A DNA stretch of 64,000 nt. It comes from Massilia mucilaginosa (GTDB lineage: Bacteria > Pseudomonadota > Gammaproteobacteria > Burkholderiales > Burkholderiaceae_D). Below, one piece after another: positions 27,561-35,114 of the stretch (the stretch's first letter is position 1; every line of letters begins with the position of its first letter). The stretch spans positions 62,001-126,000 of the forward strand of contig NZ_WHJH01000003.1 of NCBI RefSeq assembly GCF_011682145.1. The letters run 5' to 3'. The position numbers and the translations under genes were made by a program. The notes beneath the pieces are model-generated. The model was given only the letters and a program-made list of their open reading frames with translations, was not told the origin of the DNA and searched no databases.

Positions 27561-28455
27561 GCACCGGCATGATGGTGCGCACGATGATGATCATCGCCGG
27601 TCCCAGCACCACCATGATGATCGCCGGGAAAATGAACAGCGCCAGTGGAATGAGCATCTTGGTCGGCACCTTGGCCGCGTGTTCTTCGGCGCGCACCTGG
27701 CGCTTGTGGCGCAGGTCTTCCGAAAACACCCGCAGCGATTCGCCGATGCTGGTGCCGAATTTATCCGACTGCGCCAGCATGGTGGCGAAGGTGCCGACTT
27801 CCTCGATGCCGGTGCGCAGCGCCAGGTTGCGCAGCGACTGCGCGCGGCTGGCGCCGGCCCGCATCTCCAGGTTGGTCAGGTGCAGTTCCTCGGCCAGGGC
27901 GCGGCTGCTCATGGCCATTTCGTCGGCCACCCGGATCAGGGCCGCGTCCAGTCCCAGGCCCGCTTCCACGCATACCAGCATCAGGTCGGCGGCATCGGGA
28001 AAGCGCTCGAAAATCTCGCGCTTGCGTTCGCGCAGGCGCAGCCACAGCGCCAGGTTCGGCAGATGGCACCCAAGCAGCGCCGCGATCCCCAGGTTCATCA
28101 GCACCGTCATCTCGTCCATGCTGGTAAAAGCGCGCAGCAGCAGCCAGGTGGCGCCCGCGAACACCAGCGGCAGAACGGTCTTGAGGCCGAAGTAGATCAG
28201 GCGCGCATCGGCATGGCGGATGCCGGCGTTGATGAAGCGCAGGCGCAGGGGCGAGCTTTCCCAGTCGCCGGCCGGCGCCAGCACGCGTGCGAACGGGCCG
28301 ACCGCCTGCGCCACCGTGGCGCTCCAGTCGGTTGCCGCGGCCGGGTTGCCGATGGCGTCGAGGCGCCGCAGCAGGCGGCTCGGTACAAGCAGCATGAACA
28401 GGCCGGCGACGGCGGCGGTAACGGCCAGGCAAACCAGGGCAGCGAGCACGAACAT
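27547..28455 (-). CDS. tadC: Tad pilus inner-membrane platform protein TadC
   Basis: A 302-residue membrane protein of the type II secretion GspF family. It has an N-terminal membrane helix, a helical cytoplasmic GspF domain (LMLVCVEAGLGLDAALIRVADEM) and two C-terminal helices ending in VLGPAMIIIVRTIMPVL. TadB and TadC form the platform rotated by the TadA ATPase. The ribosome site GGAGGAG precedes the ATG. Last gene of the Tad operon, 22 bases after tadB. Confidence 0.92.
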   Translation of the reverse strand: MFVLAALVCLAVTAAVAGLFMLLVPSRLLRRLDAIGNPAAATDWSATVAQAVGPFARVLAPAGDWESSPLRLRFINAGIRHADARLIYFGLKTVLPLVFAGATWLLLRAFTSMDEMTVLMNLGIAALLGCHLPNLALWLRLRERKREIFERFPDAADLMLVCVEAGLGLDAALIRVADEMAMSSRALAEELHLTNLEMRAGASRAQSLRNLALRTGIEEVGTFATMLAQSDKFGTSIGESLRVFSEDLRHKRQVRAEEHAAKVPTKMLIPLALFIFPAIIMVVLGPAMIIIVRTIMPVLSAQ

Positions 28456-28477
28456 GATGGTCTCCTCCAGATAAGAA

Positions 28478-29470
28478 TCAGATACGGATACGGATGATGT
28501 GACGCAGCAGCAGGACGCCGAGCGCCATCGAGAACAGCATGCCGCGCACCAGGTTCTGGCCGAGCGGGTCGGTCCACAAGGGCGCCATGAACGCCGGATT
28601 GAACACGCTCATGAGGCCACCGATGGCGAACGGCAGCAGCGACAGCAGCCAGGCCGACATGCGCCCCTCGGCCGAGAGCACGCGCACATGCCAGAACAGC
28701 TTGAGGCGCTGGCGGATCAGGCGGCTCAGGTTGCCCAGCACTTCGGTCAGGTTGCCGCCCGAATCGCGCTGGATCAGCACCGCCACCACGAAGTAGCGCA
28801 GGTCGGTGACCGGCGCGCGCACGCTCAGGTTGCCCAGCGCCTGTTCCAGCGAGACGCCGAAGTTGATCTCGTCGTGCACCAGCCGGAATTCGCCGGCGAT
28901 CGGGTCGGCCATCTCTTCGCCGATCATCTGCAGGCCGGCCCCGAAGGCGTGGCCGGCGCGCAGGGCCCGCGCCAGCAGGTCGAGCGCGTCGGGCAGCTGC
29001 TGTTCGAGCCTGGTCAGGCGCCGCCGGCGGCGTCGCTGCACGTAGGCCAGCGGCAGCCAGGCCAGCAGGCCGGCGGCCATGGTGCCGGCCAGGAAGGGCT
29101 GGTGCAGCAGCGCCGTCACCAGCAGGAAACCGGCCGCCCCCAGCGCCGCGCAGGCCAGCAGCAGCTTGGCGACAGTCCAGTTCAGGTTCGCTTGCAGCAG
29201 GTAGCGGTCCAGCTGGTGGGCGCGCGGCAGGCGCAGCAAAAAGCGCTGGAACGGCGCCAGCTCGCTCATCATGCGCTCGCGCAGCAGGTGCGACTGGGCC
29301 GAGCCGTCGCCGGCCGCCGACAGGGCGTTCAGGCGTTGTTCGATCTTCCTGGCCTGCGGTCCTTTGTAGGTCTTCCAGATCAGGTACAGGCCTTCGAGCA
29401 GCAGCACCACCGCGATGAAAACCATCACCGACAGCAGCGGCGACAAGGGGCCATGGGCTTGAGAGAACAT
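28478..29470 (-). CDS. tadB: Tad pilus inner-membrane platform protein TadB
   Basis: A 330-residue paralogue of TadC. There is an N-terminal membrane helix, paired helices at about 100-145, a GspF domain with PDALDLLARALRAGHAFGAGLQMIGEEM, and C-terminal membrane helices. A clear GGAGG ribosome site precedes the start, and it lies 9 bases after tadA. It partners TadC in the pilus assembly platform. Confidence 0.93.
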   Translation of the reverse strand: MFSQAHGPLSPLLSVMVFIAVVLLLEGLYLIWKTYKGPQARKIEQRLNALSAAGDGSAQSHLLRERMMSELAPFQRFLLRLPRAHQLDRYLLQANLNWTVAKLLLACAALGAAGFLLVTALLHQPFLAGTMAAGLLAWLPLAYVQRRRRRRLTRLEQQLPDALDLLARALRAGHAFGAGLQMIGEEMADPIAGEFRLVHDEINFGVSLEQALGNLSVRAPVTDLRYFVVAVLIQRDSGGNLTEVLGNLSRLIRQRLKLFWHVRVLSAEGRMSAWLLSLLPFAIGGLMSVFNPAFMAPLWTDPLGQNLVRGMLFSMALGVLLLRHIIRIRI

Positions 29471-29479
29471 GCTGGCCTC

Positions 29480-30826
29480 CTATTGGTAGCGGCGGGTGCT
29501 GTCGAACATGGCGTCGGGCAGGGTCACGCCAAAGGCGCGCAGGCGCTCGCTGAACTTGGGACGCACGCCGCTGGCCTGGAAGTAGCCTTCGACCGCGCCA
29601 TCGGCGGCCACGCCGGTCTGGCGGAAGGCAAAGATTTCCTGCATGGTGATGATGTCGCCTTCCATGCCGGTGATCTCCTGGATGCTGGTGATCTTGCGCC
29701 GGCCGTCGATCAGGCGCAGGCCCTGGACCACGACCGTGATGGCCGAGGCGATCTGCTGGCGCGCCGCCTTGTGCGGCAGGTTCAGGTTGGCCATGCCGAT
29801 CATGTTCTCCAGGCGCGAGAGCGCGTCGCGCGGGTTGTTGGCGTGGATCGTGGTGAGCGAGCCGTCGTGGCCCGTGTTCATCGCCTGCAGCATGTCGACC
29901 GCCTCGGCCCCGCGCACCTCGCCGATGATGATCCGGTCCGGGCGCATGCGCAGCGCATTGCGCACCAGCGCGCGCTGGGTGATTTCGCCCTTGCCTTCGA
30001 TGTTGGCCGGGCGCGTCTCCATGCGCACCACGTGCGGCTGCTGCAGTTGCAGTTCGGCCGCGTCTTCGATGGTGACGATGCGTTCGGCCGGCGGAATGAA
30101 GCCGGACAAAATGTTGAGCAGGGTGGTCTTGCCAGCCCCGGTGCCGCCGGCGATGATCATGTTGACCTTGGACTTGCACAGGCCTTCGAGCACGGTCGCC
30201 ATGTCGGGCGTGAGGCTGTGCAGGTCGTGGATCAGGTTCTCCATTTTCAAGGGAATGTGGGCGAAGCGGCGGATCGACATCATCGGGCCGTCCAGCGCCA
30301 CCGGCGCGATCACCGCGTTTACGCGTGAGCCGTCGGGCAGGCGCGCGTCGACCATCGGGCTCGACTCGTCGATGCGGCGCCCCACCAGCGAAACGATCTT
30401 GTCGATGATGCGCAGCAGGTGCTTTTCGTCGGTGAAGCGCACCGTGCTCAGTTCCAGCCGGCCCTTGCGTTCCACGAAAATGCGGTTGTAGCTGTTGACC
30501 AGGATGTCGGAGACGGTCGGATCGGCCATCAGCAGTTCGAGCGGGCCGAAGCCGAGCATCTCGTGCTGGATGTCGCGGATCAGCGAGCGCCGTTCCGCTT
30601 CGTTGATGGCGGCCTGCTCCTCGTCGAGCAGGCGTTCGGCCATCACCGCGATTTCGGCGCGCAGCATCGGCCCCGGCAGCGCTTCGAGCGCGGCCAGGTC
30701 GAACTTGTCGAGCAGTTTCAGGTGAATCCGCCCCTTGATGGCGTGGTAGTCGTCGCTCGCACCGGGCGGCGCCACGCGCAGGTCGGCCTGGCTGTCGATG
30801 GCATTGAGTTGTTCACGGAAGGACAT
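29480..30826 (-). CDS. tadA: Tad pilus assembly ATPase TadA/CpaF
   Basis: A 448-residue secretion ATPase of the GspE/VirB11 superfamily (CpaF subgroup). Visible are Walker [10 protein letters not shown], an Asp-box, Walker [13 protein letters not shown] and the His-box region [16 protein letters not shown]. It powers Flp pilus polymerisation. A GGAGAA ribosome site lies inside the end of cpaE, whose coding sequence overlaps this gene by 14 bases. Confidence 0.95.
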   Translation of the reverse strand: MSFREQLNAIDSQADLRVAPPGASDDYHAIKGRIHLKLLDKFDLAALEALPGPMLRAEIAVMAERLLDEEQAAINEAERRSLIRDIQHEMLGFGPLELLMADPTVSDILVNSYNRIFVERKGRLELSTVRFTDEKHLLRIIDKIVSLVGRRIDESSPMVDARLPDGSRVNAVIAPVALDGPMMSIRRFAHIPLKMENLIHDLHSLTPDMATVLEGLCKSKVNMIIAGGTGAGKTTLLNILSGFIPPAERIVTIEDAAELQLQQPHVVRMETRPANIEGKGEITQRALVRNALRMRPDRIIIGEVRGAEAVDMLQAMNTGHDGSLTTIHANNPRDALSRLENMIGMANLNLPHKAARQQIASAITVVVQGLRLIDGRRKITSIQEITGMEGDIITMQEIFAFRQTGVAADGAVEGYFQASGVRPKFSERLRAFGVTLPDAMFDSTRRYQ

Positions 30827-32045
30827 GGGATTCTCCAGGATGAGGCCGGGACGAACGGCCGAACAGGCGTCCGAACAGGCGTCCGAACAGGCGGGCCGGC
30901 AGGCGCGAAGGCGAACGGCCCTGCGGGCTGCGCGCGGCTGGCGGGCGCGCCGTGAGCGCCTCGGCCAGGTCGGCCACGTCGTGCAGCACCGGGTTGGCGC
31001 GCGCGCTGATCGTCAACGGCTCGCCATGGTCGATGGCGGCCGTGATCTGCCGGTACGAGTTGGACACCGTGTGGATTGCGAACTTGCCCAGCGCCCGCTC
31101 CACGTCCGCCACGCCGATCTGGCCCTTGCGCTCGAAGCGGTTGAGGATCGGTTCGATCTTGTCGGCGCTGTAATCGAGCGACTTGAAAATGGCCAGCATC
31201 TTCTTGGCGTTGCGGATCGAGGTCAGGCCGGCCTGCAATACCGGGTAGATGCGGTGCGCGCGGTCGAGCGCCTTGATGCCCAGGGTGGTGACCGGGCGTC
31301 CGATATCGAGCACCACGTAGTCGTAGTGCTGCACCGCCAGCGCCAGCACCGCATCCACATGGGCGACGCTGATCTCGGCCGCCTGCGCATGGTCCTCGGG
31401 CGCGGCCAGGATGCTGAAGTTGGGCGCCACCTTGACCGTGCTGGCCGCCAGGAACGAGGCGTCCAGGCGCGCAATGGCGCGCGCCACGTCGGCCAGGGTC
31501 GAGGGCGCGCGGCCTTCGTGCACGAAGGCGAGGGCGTCGCCGAACTGCAGGTTCAGGTCGACCAGCAGCACGGAACTGGAGCGTGCCAGCTGCAAGCTCA
31601 TGCTGGTGGCCAGGAAGGTCGCGCCGCTGCCGCCCTTGCAGGCGATGAAGGCGAGCACCTTGCCTTCGCTGTGCGCGCGGGCGCCGCGCAGCTTGGCGCC
31701 GACCCGCCCGAGGGCCGCTTCCAGTTCGGCCGGCGCGAGCGGCGCGGGCAGCACCTCGCGCACCCCGGCGCGCATGGCGTTGATCAGAAAATCGGGCGAG
31801 CAGGCGGGGCACAGCAGCACCACCGCCATGGCCGGATGGCGGCCGGTGACGGTGGCGATGGCGGCCAGGCCGGCGCTATCCGCACAGCCGTCGACCAGCA
31901 GCAGGTCAGGCTGTTCGCGTTCGGCCAGCGCCGCCAGGTCGGCGGCGCCGCCGTTGGTGGCGCTGAGCGCGTGCGCGCCGGCCTGCAGCAGCTGGCCGAT
32001 CTCGGTGAGGCGGGTTTTGTCGGGCGATACGAGGGCGACTTTCAT
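30813..32045 (-). CDS. tadZ: Tad pilus localisation ATPase CpaE/TadZ
   Basis: A 410-residue protein with an N-terminal receiver-like domain (about 1-110) and a MinD/ParA-type ATPase domain. The deviant Walker A is KGGSGATFLA (137-146), lacking the second Lys as in CpaE proteins. LLVDLNLQFGDAL and VVLDIGRP are the next motifs. TadZ places the pilus machine, often at a pole. The C-terminal 50 residues are Arg/Pro-rich with three GRLF repeats encoded by a 12-bp tandem repeat, and the last codons overlap tadA. Confidence 0.9.
   Translation of the reverse strand: MKVALVSPDKTRLTEIGQLLQAGAHALSATNGGAADLAALAEREQPDLLLVDGCADSAGLAAIATVTGRHPAMAVVLLCPACSPDFLINAMRAGVREVLPAPLAPAELEAALGRVGAKLRGARAHSEGKVLAFIACKGGSGATFLATSMSLQLARSSSVLLVDLNLQFGDALAFVHEGRAPSTLADVARAIARLDASFLAASTVKVAPNFSILAAPEDHAQAAEISVAHVDAVLALAVQHYDYVVLDIGRPVTTLGIKALDRAHRIYPVLQAGLTSIRNAKKMLAIFKSLDYSADKIEPILNRFERKGQIGVADVERALGKFAIHTVSNSYRQITAAIDHGEPLTISARANPVLHDVADLAEALTARPPAARSPQGRSPSRLPARLFGRLFGRLFGRSSRPHPGESHVLP
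30861..30892 (-). repeat. 12-bp tandem repeat in the 3' end of cpaE/tadZ
   Basis: About 2.7 copies of GAACAGGCGTCC with a period of 12 bases encode RLFGRLFGRLFGR in the protein tail. Each unit is four codons, so copy changes keep the frame. Confidence 0.75.
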
Positions 32046-32066
32046 GGCGGGATCCTCAGGTTGCGG

Positions 32067-32510
32067 TTATTGGCAAATCAGCGCGTTGTTGGGGTCGCGC
32101 CGCATCATTTCGCGCGGCAGGTAGGTGCTGAAGGTGGGCAGCGCGCGCGCCGGCACCAGCGCCCCGGGCAGGGGCGAGAGCCAGCGGTAGTGCAGGCTGG
32201 TGATGGTGACCGTCACGCCGGCGCAGCTGGCGGCGTCGCAGCCGGCCGGCTCCCACGCCAGCGCCACCGCGCCGATCTCGGGCACCATCATGCGCATCTT
32301 CTGCAGCACCTGGCCGTCGTTGGCCGGGTCGGCGCACACCACCGCGTAGCGCGCGCCGGCGCGCGTGGCCTCGGTGGCCGCGTTCCAGGTAAACAGCATG
32401 CGCGCCATGTCGGTCGCGCCGAGCAGGAACATGAAGAAGATCACCAGCACGAAGGCCAGTTCGATCGTGGTCGCGCCGCCTTGGGCGGCGCATCTCCGGG
32501 TCGGTTTCAT
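32067..32510 (-). CDS. TadE-family pseudopilin-like protein
   Basis: A 147-residue protein with a short basic leader, then GGATTIELAFVLVIFFMFLLGATDMAR, the TadE/TadG-type prepilin-like N-terminus (Glu at position 5 of the mature helix). The rest is a small extracytoplasmic domain. The start overlaps the stop of the upstream TadE-like gene (ATGA). Such minor pseudopilins are processed by the prepilin peptidase and are needed for pilus assembly. Confidence 0.85.
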   Translation of the reverse strand: MKPTRRCAAQGGATTIELAFVLVIFFMFLLGATDMARMLFTWNAATEATRAGARYAVVCADPANDGQVLQKMRMMVPEIGAVALAWEPAGCDAASCAGVTVTITSLHYRWLSPLPGALVPARALPTFSTYLPREMMRRDPNNALICQ

Positions 32511-32935
32511 AATGGGCTGCGCATGGTGGCGCTGATGTCGTTGAAGGTAATGGCCGAGAACCTGGTGCCGAACATGTTCGCCACCATCGGCCGGAACTGG
32601 TAGCCCGACACGCGGATCGTGACGGTGTTCATCAGCGGATCGCTGCCGGCCGTCTGCCAGGTCGGCGCGGGCACGTTGGCGGCGGTCAGGGCCGGGTCGA
32701 GCAGGGCGCCGCTGCCGGCCACGTTCCCGTACAGGATCAGGTTGCGCGCCTCGGCCGCATGGGTGCCGGGCGTTTGCACCGACAGGTAGCGCACCGCGTC
32801 GCGCACGGTCTTGGCGGTGCTGTTGTAGCGGTACACGGCGCGTCCGAGTTCGGCGCACAGCAGCGAGACGATCAGCAGCAGCGGCAGCACGAACGCGAAT
32901 TCGACCAGCGCCACGCCTTGTTGACGGTGTCTCAT
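32507..32935 (-). CDS. TadE/TadF-family pseudopilin-like protein
   Basis: A 142-residue minor pseudopilin: MRHRQQGVALVEFAFVLPLL gives a short basic leader, a Gly cleavage site and Glu followed by the hydrophobic helix. The periplasmic part is about 110 residues. I chose ATG 32935; the longer open frame is Arg/Pro-rich and lies in tadG. It is 5 bases after tadG and overlaps the next tadE-like gene. Confidence 0.85.
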   Translation of the reverse strand: MRHRQQGVALVEFAFVLPLLLIVSLLCAELGRAVYRYNSTAKTVRDAVRYLSVQTPGTHAAEARNLILYGNVAGSGALLDPALTAANVPAPTWQTAGSDPLMNTVTIRVSGYQFRPMVANMFGTRFSAITFNDISATMRSPL

Positions 32936-32940
32936 GGCGC

Positions 32941-34245
32941 TCACCTGACCAGTACCGGCACCAGCGGCCCGCTGGCGCCGCCCGGCGTGCCGCCCGGTGC
33001 GCAGGGCGAGGTCGCGATTCCCGCCAGGCCGCGGAACTCCAGCCTGGCCGGGTCGTTGGGGCCGCTCAGTGGATGCAGCATGAGCATGCACACGAAATCG
33101 ATCACCTGGGACGCGCCATTGATCACCGGGACGATCACCAGGCGCCGGTTGCTGCCGTACTGGCGATGCTCGCCGGCTGCGCCCGGCGTGGCCAGCTTTT
33201 GAAAGCTGTTCAGGCGGTTGTTGTCGCCAAAGGCGATCAGCGATCCGGTCTTGATATTGGTGCCGGTGTCGGCCAGCGAGGCCCAGGCGGCGCGTTTGGT
33301 GACGTAGTTCTGCGCGCTGGCGTGCGAGCCGGGCGCCGGGGTGCCGTCAAAGGCGTTCTGCGGCACCGCATTCTTCCAGTTGGCGCTGGTGTACGAATAG
33401 CCGCTCTGGTCGGGGTGGTTCAGGCTGGGCGAGTCGCTGTTCTTGTAGACCCCGAAGCGGTAGTTCCATGGGCGGTCGACGCTGGTCTGCGCGCCCGGCG
33501 TGCCGAGCGTGTCGCCCAGGCGCGTGCCGCAGTAGCCTCCCTCGGCCAGTTCGGCGGCCGTTTCGCTGGCGCTGTTGCTGCCATCGAGGTTGTACCAGCC
33601 CATTTCGCCGGCCGATGCCGCCGCGCCGCCCTTGTCGAACACGGTGACCCATTCGCCGATCATGAAGCCATAGTTGTTCGCGGCCGTGCCGCCCACCCTG
33701 GCCTTGACCGCCACCGGGATCGGGCAGGTACTCTGCGCGCTGCCGCGCGTGGCGACCGCGCCGGCCAGCACCGCGCGCGCGGCCGGATTGGCGGCGCTGT
33801 TGCCGGTAAAGGCCCCGAGCGCGTGCAGGAGCCACATTCTCACGCCATTCTGGCGGTGCTCGCACTGCGCGTAGCGCGCGCCGGCGGGCGTGGTGGTGGG
33901 CGTGTAGGCGGCGTCGCGGAAGCTGATGCCGGTGTCGGAAAACTGGCCCTGGCCGTCCCAGTTGGCCGACTGCAGGTTGACCCGGTTCAGGTTGGCGGCG
34001 GTGGTGCCGGCGCGGCGCGCCCGCGCCAGCGATCCGGACTGGCCGTCGAGCTCCTGGGCTGCCGCCAGCGCGCAGCTGTCCATGGCGGTTTGCAGCTCGG
34101 TCTTGACGATGAACAGGCGCCCCAGGTCGAAGGCGATGGCGACAAACCCCAGCAGGAAAAACAGCAGGAAGCTGACCGTCAGGATCACGGCGCCAAGCTG
34201 GCGCTGGTGAACGGCGTATCGAGTGTGCGGGATCATGGTTTTCAT
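32941..34245 (-). CDS. tadG: TadG-family pilus protein (Tad N-terminal domain)
   Basis: A 434-residue protein with one N-terminal membrane helix. The beginning QLGAVILTVSFLLFFLLGF followed by DLGRLFIVKTELQTAMDSCALAAAQELDG is the Tad/TadG N-terminal domain; the rest is a large periplasmic domain with several Cys. ATG 34245 sits directly after the T run of a terminator and has no ribosome site. ATG 34236 (MIPHTR) has GGATGAA ahead and could be the real start. Expression probably depends on read-through from the pilin genes. Confidence 0.85.
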   Translation of the reverse strand: MKTMIPHTRYAVHQRQLGAVILTVSFLLFFLLGFVAIAFDLGRLFIVKTELQTAMDSCALAAAQELDGQSGSLARARRAGTTAANLNRVNLQSANWDGQGQFSDTGISFRDAAYTPTTTPAGARYAQCEHRQNGVRMWLLHALGAFTGNSAANPAARAVLAGAVATRGSAQSTCPIPVAVKARVGGTAANNYGFMIGEWVTVFDKGGAAASAGEMGWYNLDGSNSASETAAELAEGGYCGTRLGDTLGTPGAQTSVDRPWNYRFGVYKNSDSPSLNHPDQSGYSYTSANWKNAVPQNAFDGTPAPGSHASAQNYVTKRAAWASLADTGTNIKTGSLIAFGDNNRLNSFQKLATPGAAGEHRQYGSNRRLVIVPVINGASQVIDFVCMLMLHPLSGPNDPARLEFRGLAGIATSPCAPGGTPGGASGPLVPVLVR

Positions 34246-34247
34246 CC

Positions 34248-34283
34248 AAAAAATGACGGGCCGCGGGCAGGCCGTGGCCCGTC
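34248..34283 (-). terminator. Terminator between flp pilin genes and tadG
   Basis: Read on the minus strand, GACGGGCC... GGCCCGTC (34283-34276 with 34262-34255) forms an 8-bp perfect stem followed by ATTTTTT (34254-34248). It lies between the second pilin stop and the tadG start. Confidence 0.75.
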
Positions 34284-34291
34284 GGCTGGGC

Positions 34292-34492
34292 TTAGGCGCA
34301 GGAGGTGCCGGTCAGGCAGTTGGCGACGCGGGTGATGAAGCCGTCGAAGCTGGTGCCGGTCAGGTTGCGCAGCGCGACCACCAGGATGATCGAGACGACC
34401 GCGATGATCAGCGCGTATTCGACCACCTGGGCGCCTTCATCGTCGCGCAGAAAAGAGCGGATGCCGCTTGCGGTGTTGAGCATGGCGTTCAT
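34292..34492 (-). CDS. flp: Flp-family type IVb pilin (second copy)
   Basis: A 66-residue prepilin: short leader, Gly cleavage site and Flp motif in EGAQVVEYALIIAVVSIILV, then a short tail with two Cys (NCLTGTSCA). The core from DDEGAQ to LRNLTGT is identical to the neighbouring pilin, and the ends differ, so this is a tandem duplicate. It is the structural subunit of the Flp pilus, cut by the CpaA peptidase. A ribosome site AAAGG precedes the ATG; a terminator follows. Confidence 0.92.
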   Translation of the reverse strand: MNAMLNTASGIRSFLRDDEGAQVVEYALIIAVVSIILVVALRNLTGTSFDGFITRVANCLTGTSCA

Positions 34493-34539
34493 GGTAGGAA
34501 CCTTTAAGTAGAGTTGGGAGGAGCGGGCGCGGGTGGCGC

Positions 34540-34743
34540 TCAGGCGCAGGTGCCGCCGGACAGGCAGGTGCCGACGCGGGTGATGAAGCCGTTGAAGTCG
34601 GTGCCGGTCAGATTGCGCAGCGCCACCACCAGGATGATCGAGACGACCGCGATGATCAGCGCGTACTCGACGACCTGGGCGCCTTCGTCGTCGCGGGCGA
34701 AGGACTGGACCGACTGGCTTATCGTTTTCAAAAAAGTGTTCAT
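34540..34743 (-). CDS. flp: Flp-family type IVb pilin (first copy)
   Basis: A 67-residue prepilin starting MNTFLKTISQSVQSF, with the Flp motif GAQVVEYALIIAVVSIILV and a C-terminal pair of Cys (TCLSGGTCA). AAAGGG lies ahead of the ATG (34743). Two strong hairpins lie just upstream and the second pilin 47 bases downstream. Presumed major pilin, on position and ribosome site; which copy dominates cannot be read from sequence. Confidence 0.92.
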   Translation of the reverse strand: MNTFLKTISQSVQSFARDDEGAQVVEYALIIAVVSIILVVALRNLTGTDFNGFITRVGTCLSGGTCA

Positions 34744-34781
34744 TTTGTGACCCTTTCGATTGAGATGGATGGGCAAACATG

Positions 34782-34835
34782 CCCGCCCCTGCGGGCGGGG
34801 TACTGCGCCGGCAGCGGCCCCGTGGCCGCTGCCGG
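34782..34835 (-). other. Pair of strong stem-loops upstream of the first flp gene
   Basis: The first, read on the minus strand, is a perfect 12-bp stem with 4-base loop (34808-34835, arms CCGGCAGCGGCC / GGCCGCTGCCGG). The second is a 7-bp stem CCCGCCC/GGGCGGG with loop CTGC (34782-34799). No T run follows either, which argues for RNA processing or 5'-end stabilisation of the pilin mRNA rather than simple termination. Confidence 0.65.
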
Positions 34836-34840
34836 ATGCT

Positions 34841-35104
34841 TCACCGGGCGGCGGGGCCGCCGGCGTTGATCACCGTGATGACGGGTGGTGGCGTCTTGAA
34901 GCTGTCGTGGTAGCGCGCCATGGCTTCGCGCGCGGCCTGGCCGTCGATGCCGGCCGCGCGGTCAAGCCTGGCGCCGGCCTGCGGGTCGGCCGTCATGGCG
35001 CTGCGCGCCTGGCGCACGGCGTCGCCGAAGCGCGCATCGTAGGCGGGGGCGCTGGCGCAGCCGGCCAGCGCGGCCAGTGCGGTGGAGAAGATCAGTTTGT
35101 GCAT
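34841..35104 (-). CDS. Small Tad-locus lipoprotein
   Basis: An 87-residue predicted lipoprotein with lipobox LAGC (Cys 16). The body reads FGDAVRQARSAMTADPQAG... GIDGQAAREAMARYHDSF, a short helical motif I associate with small lipoproteins in Tad loci of Burkholderiales. It may stand in for CpaD/RcpB as a pilotin or gate for the secretin; that is inference from position right after cpaC. It starts 11 bases after cpaC. Confidence 0.7.
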   Translation of the reverse strand: MHKLIFSTALAALAGCASAPAYDARFGDAVRQARSAMTADPQAGARLDRAAGIDGQAAREAMARYHDSFKTPPPVITVINAGGPAAR

Positions 35105-35114
35105 GGCGCTCTCC

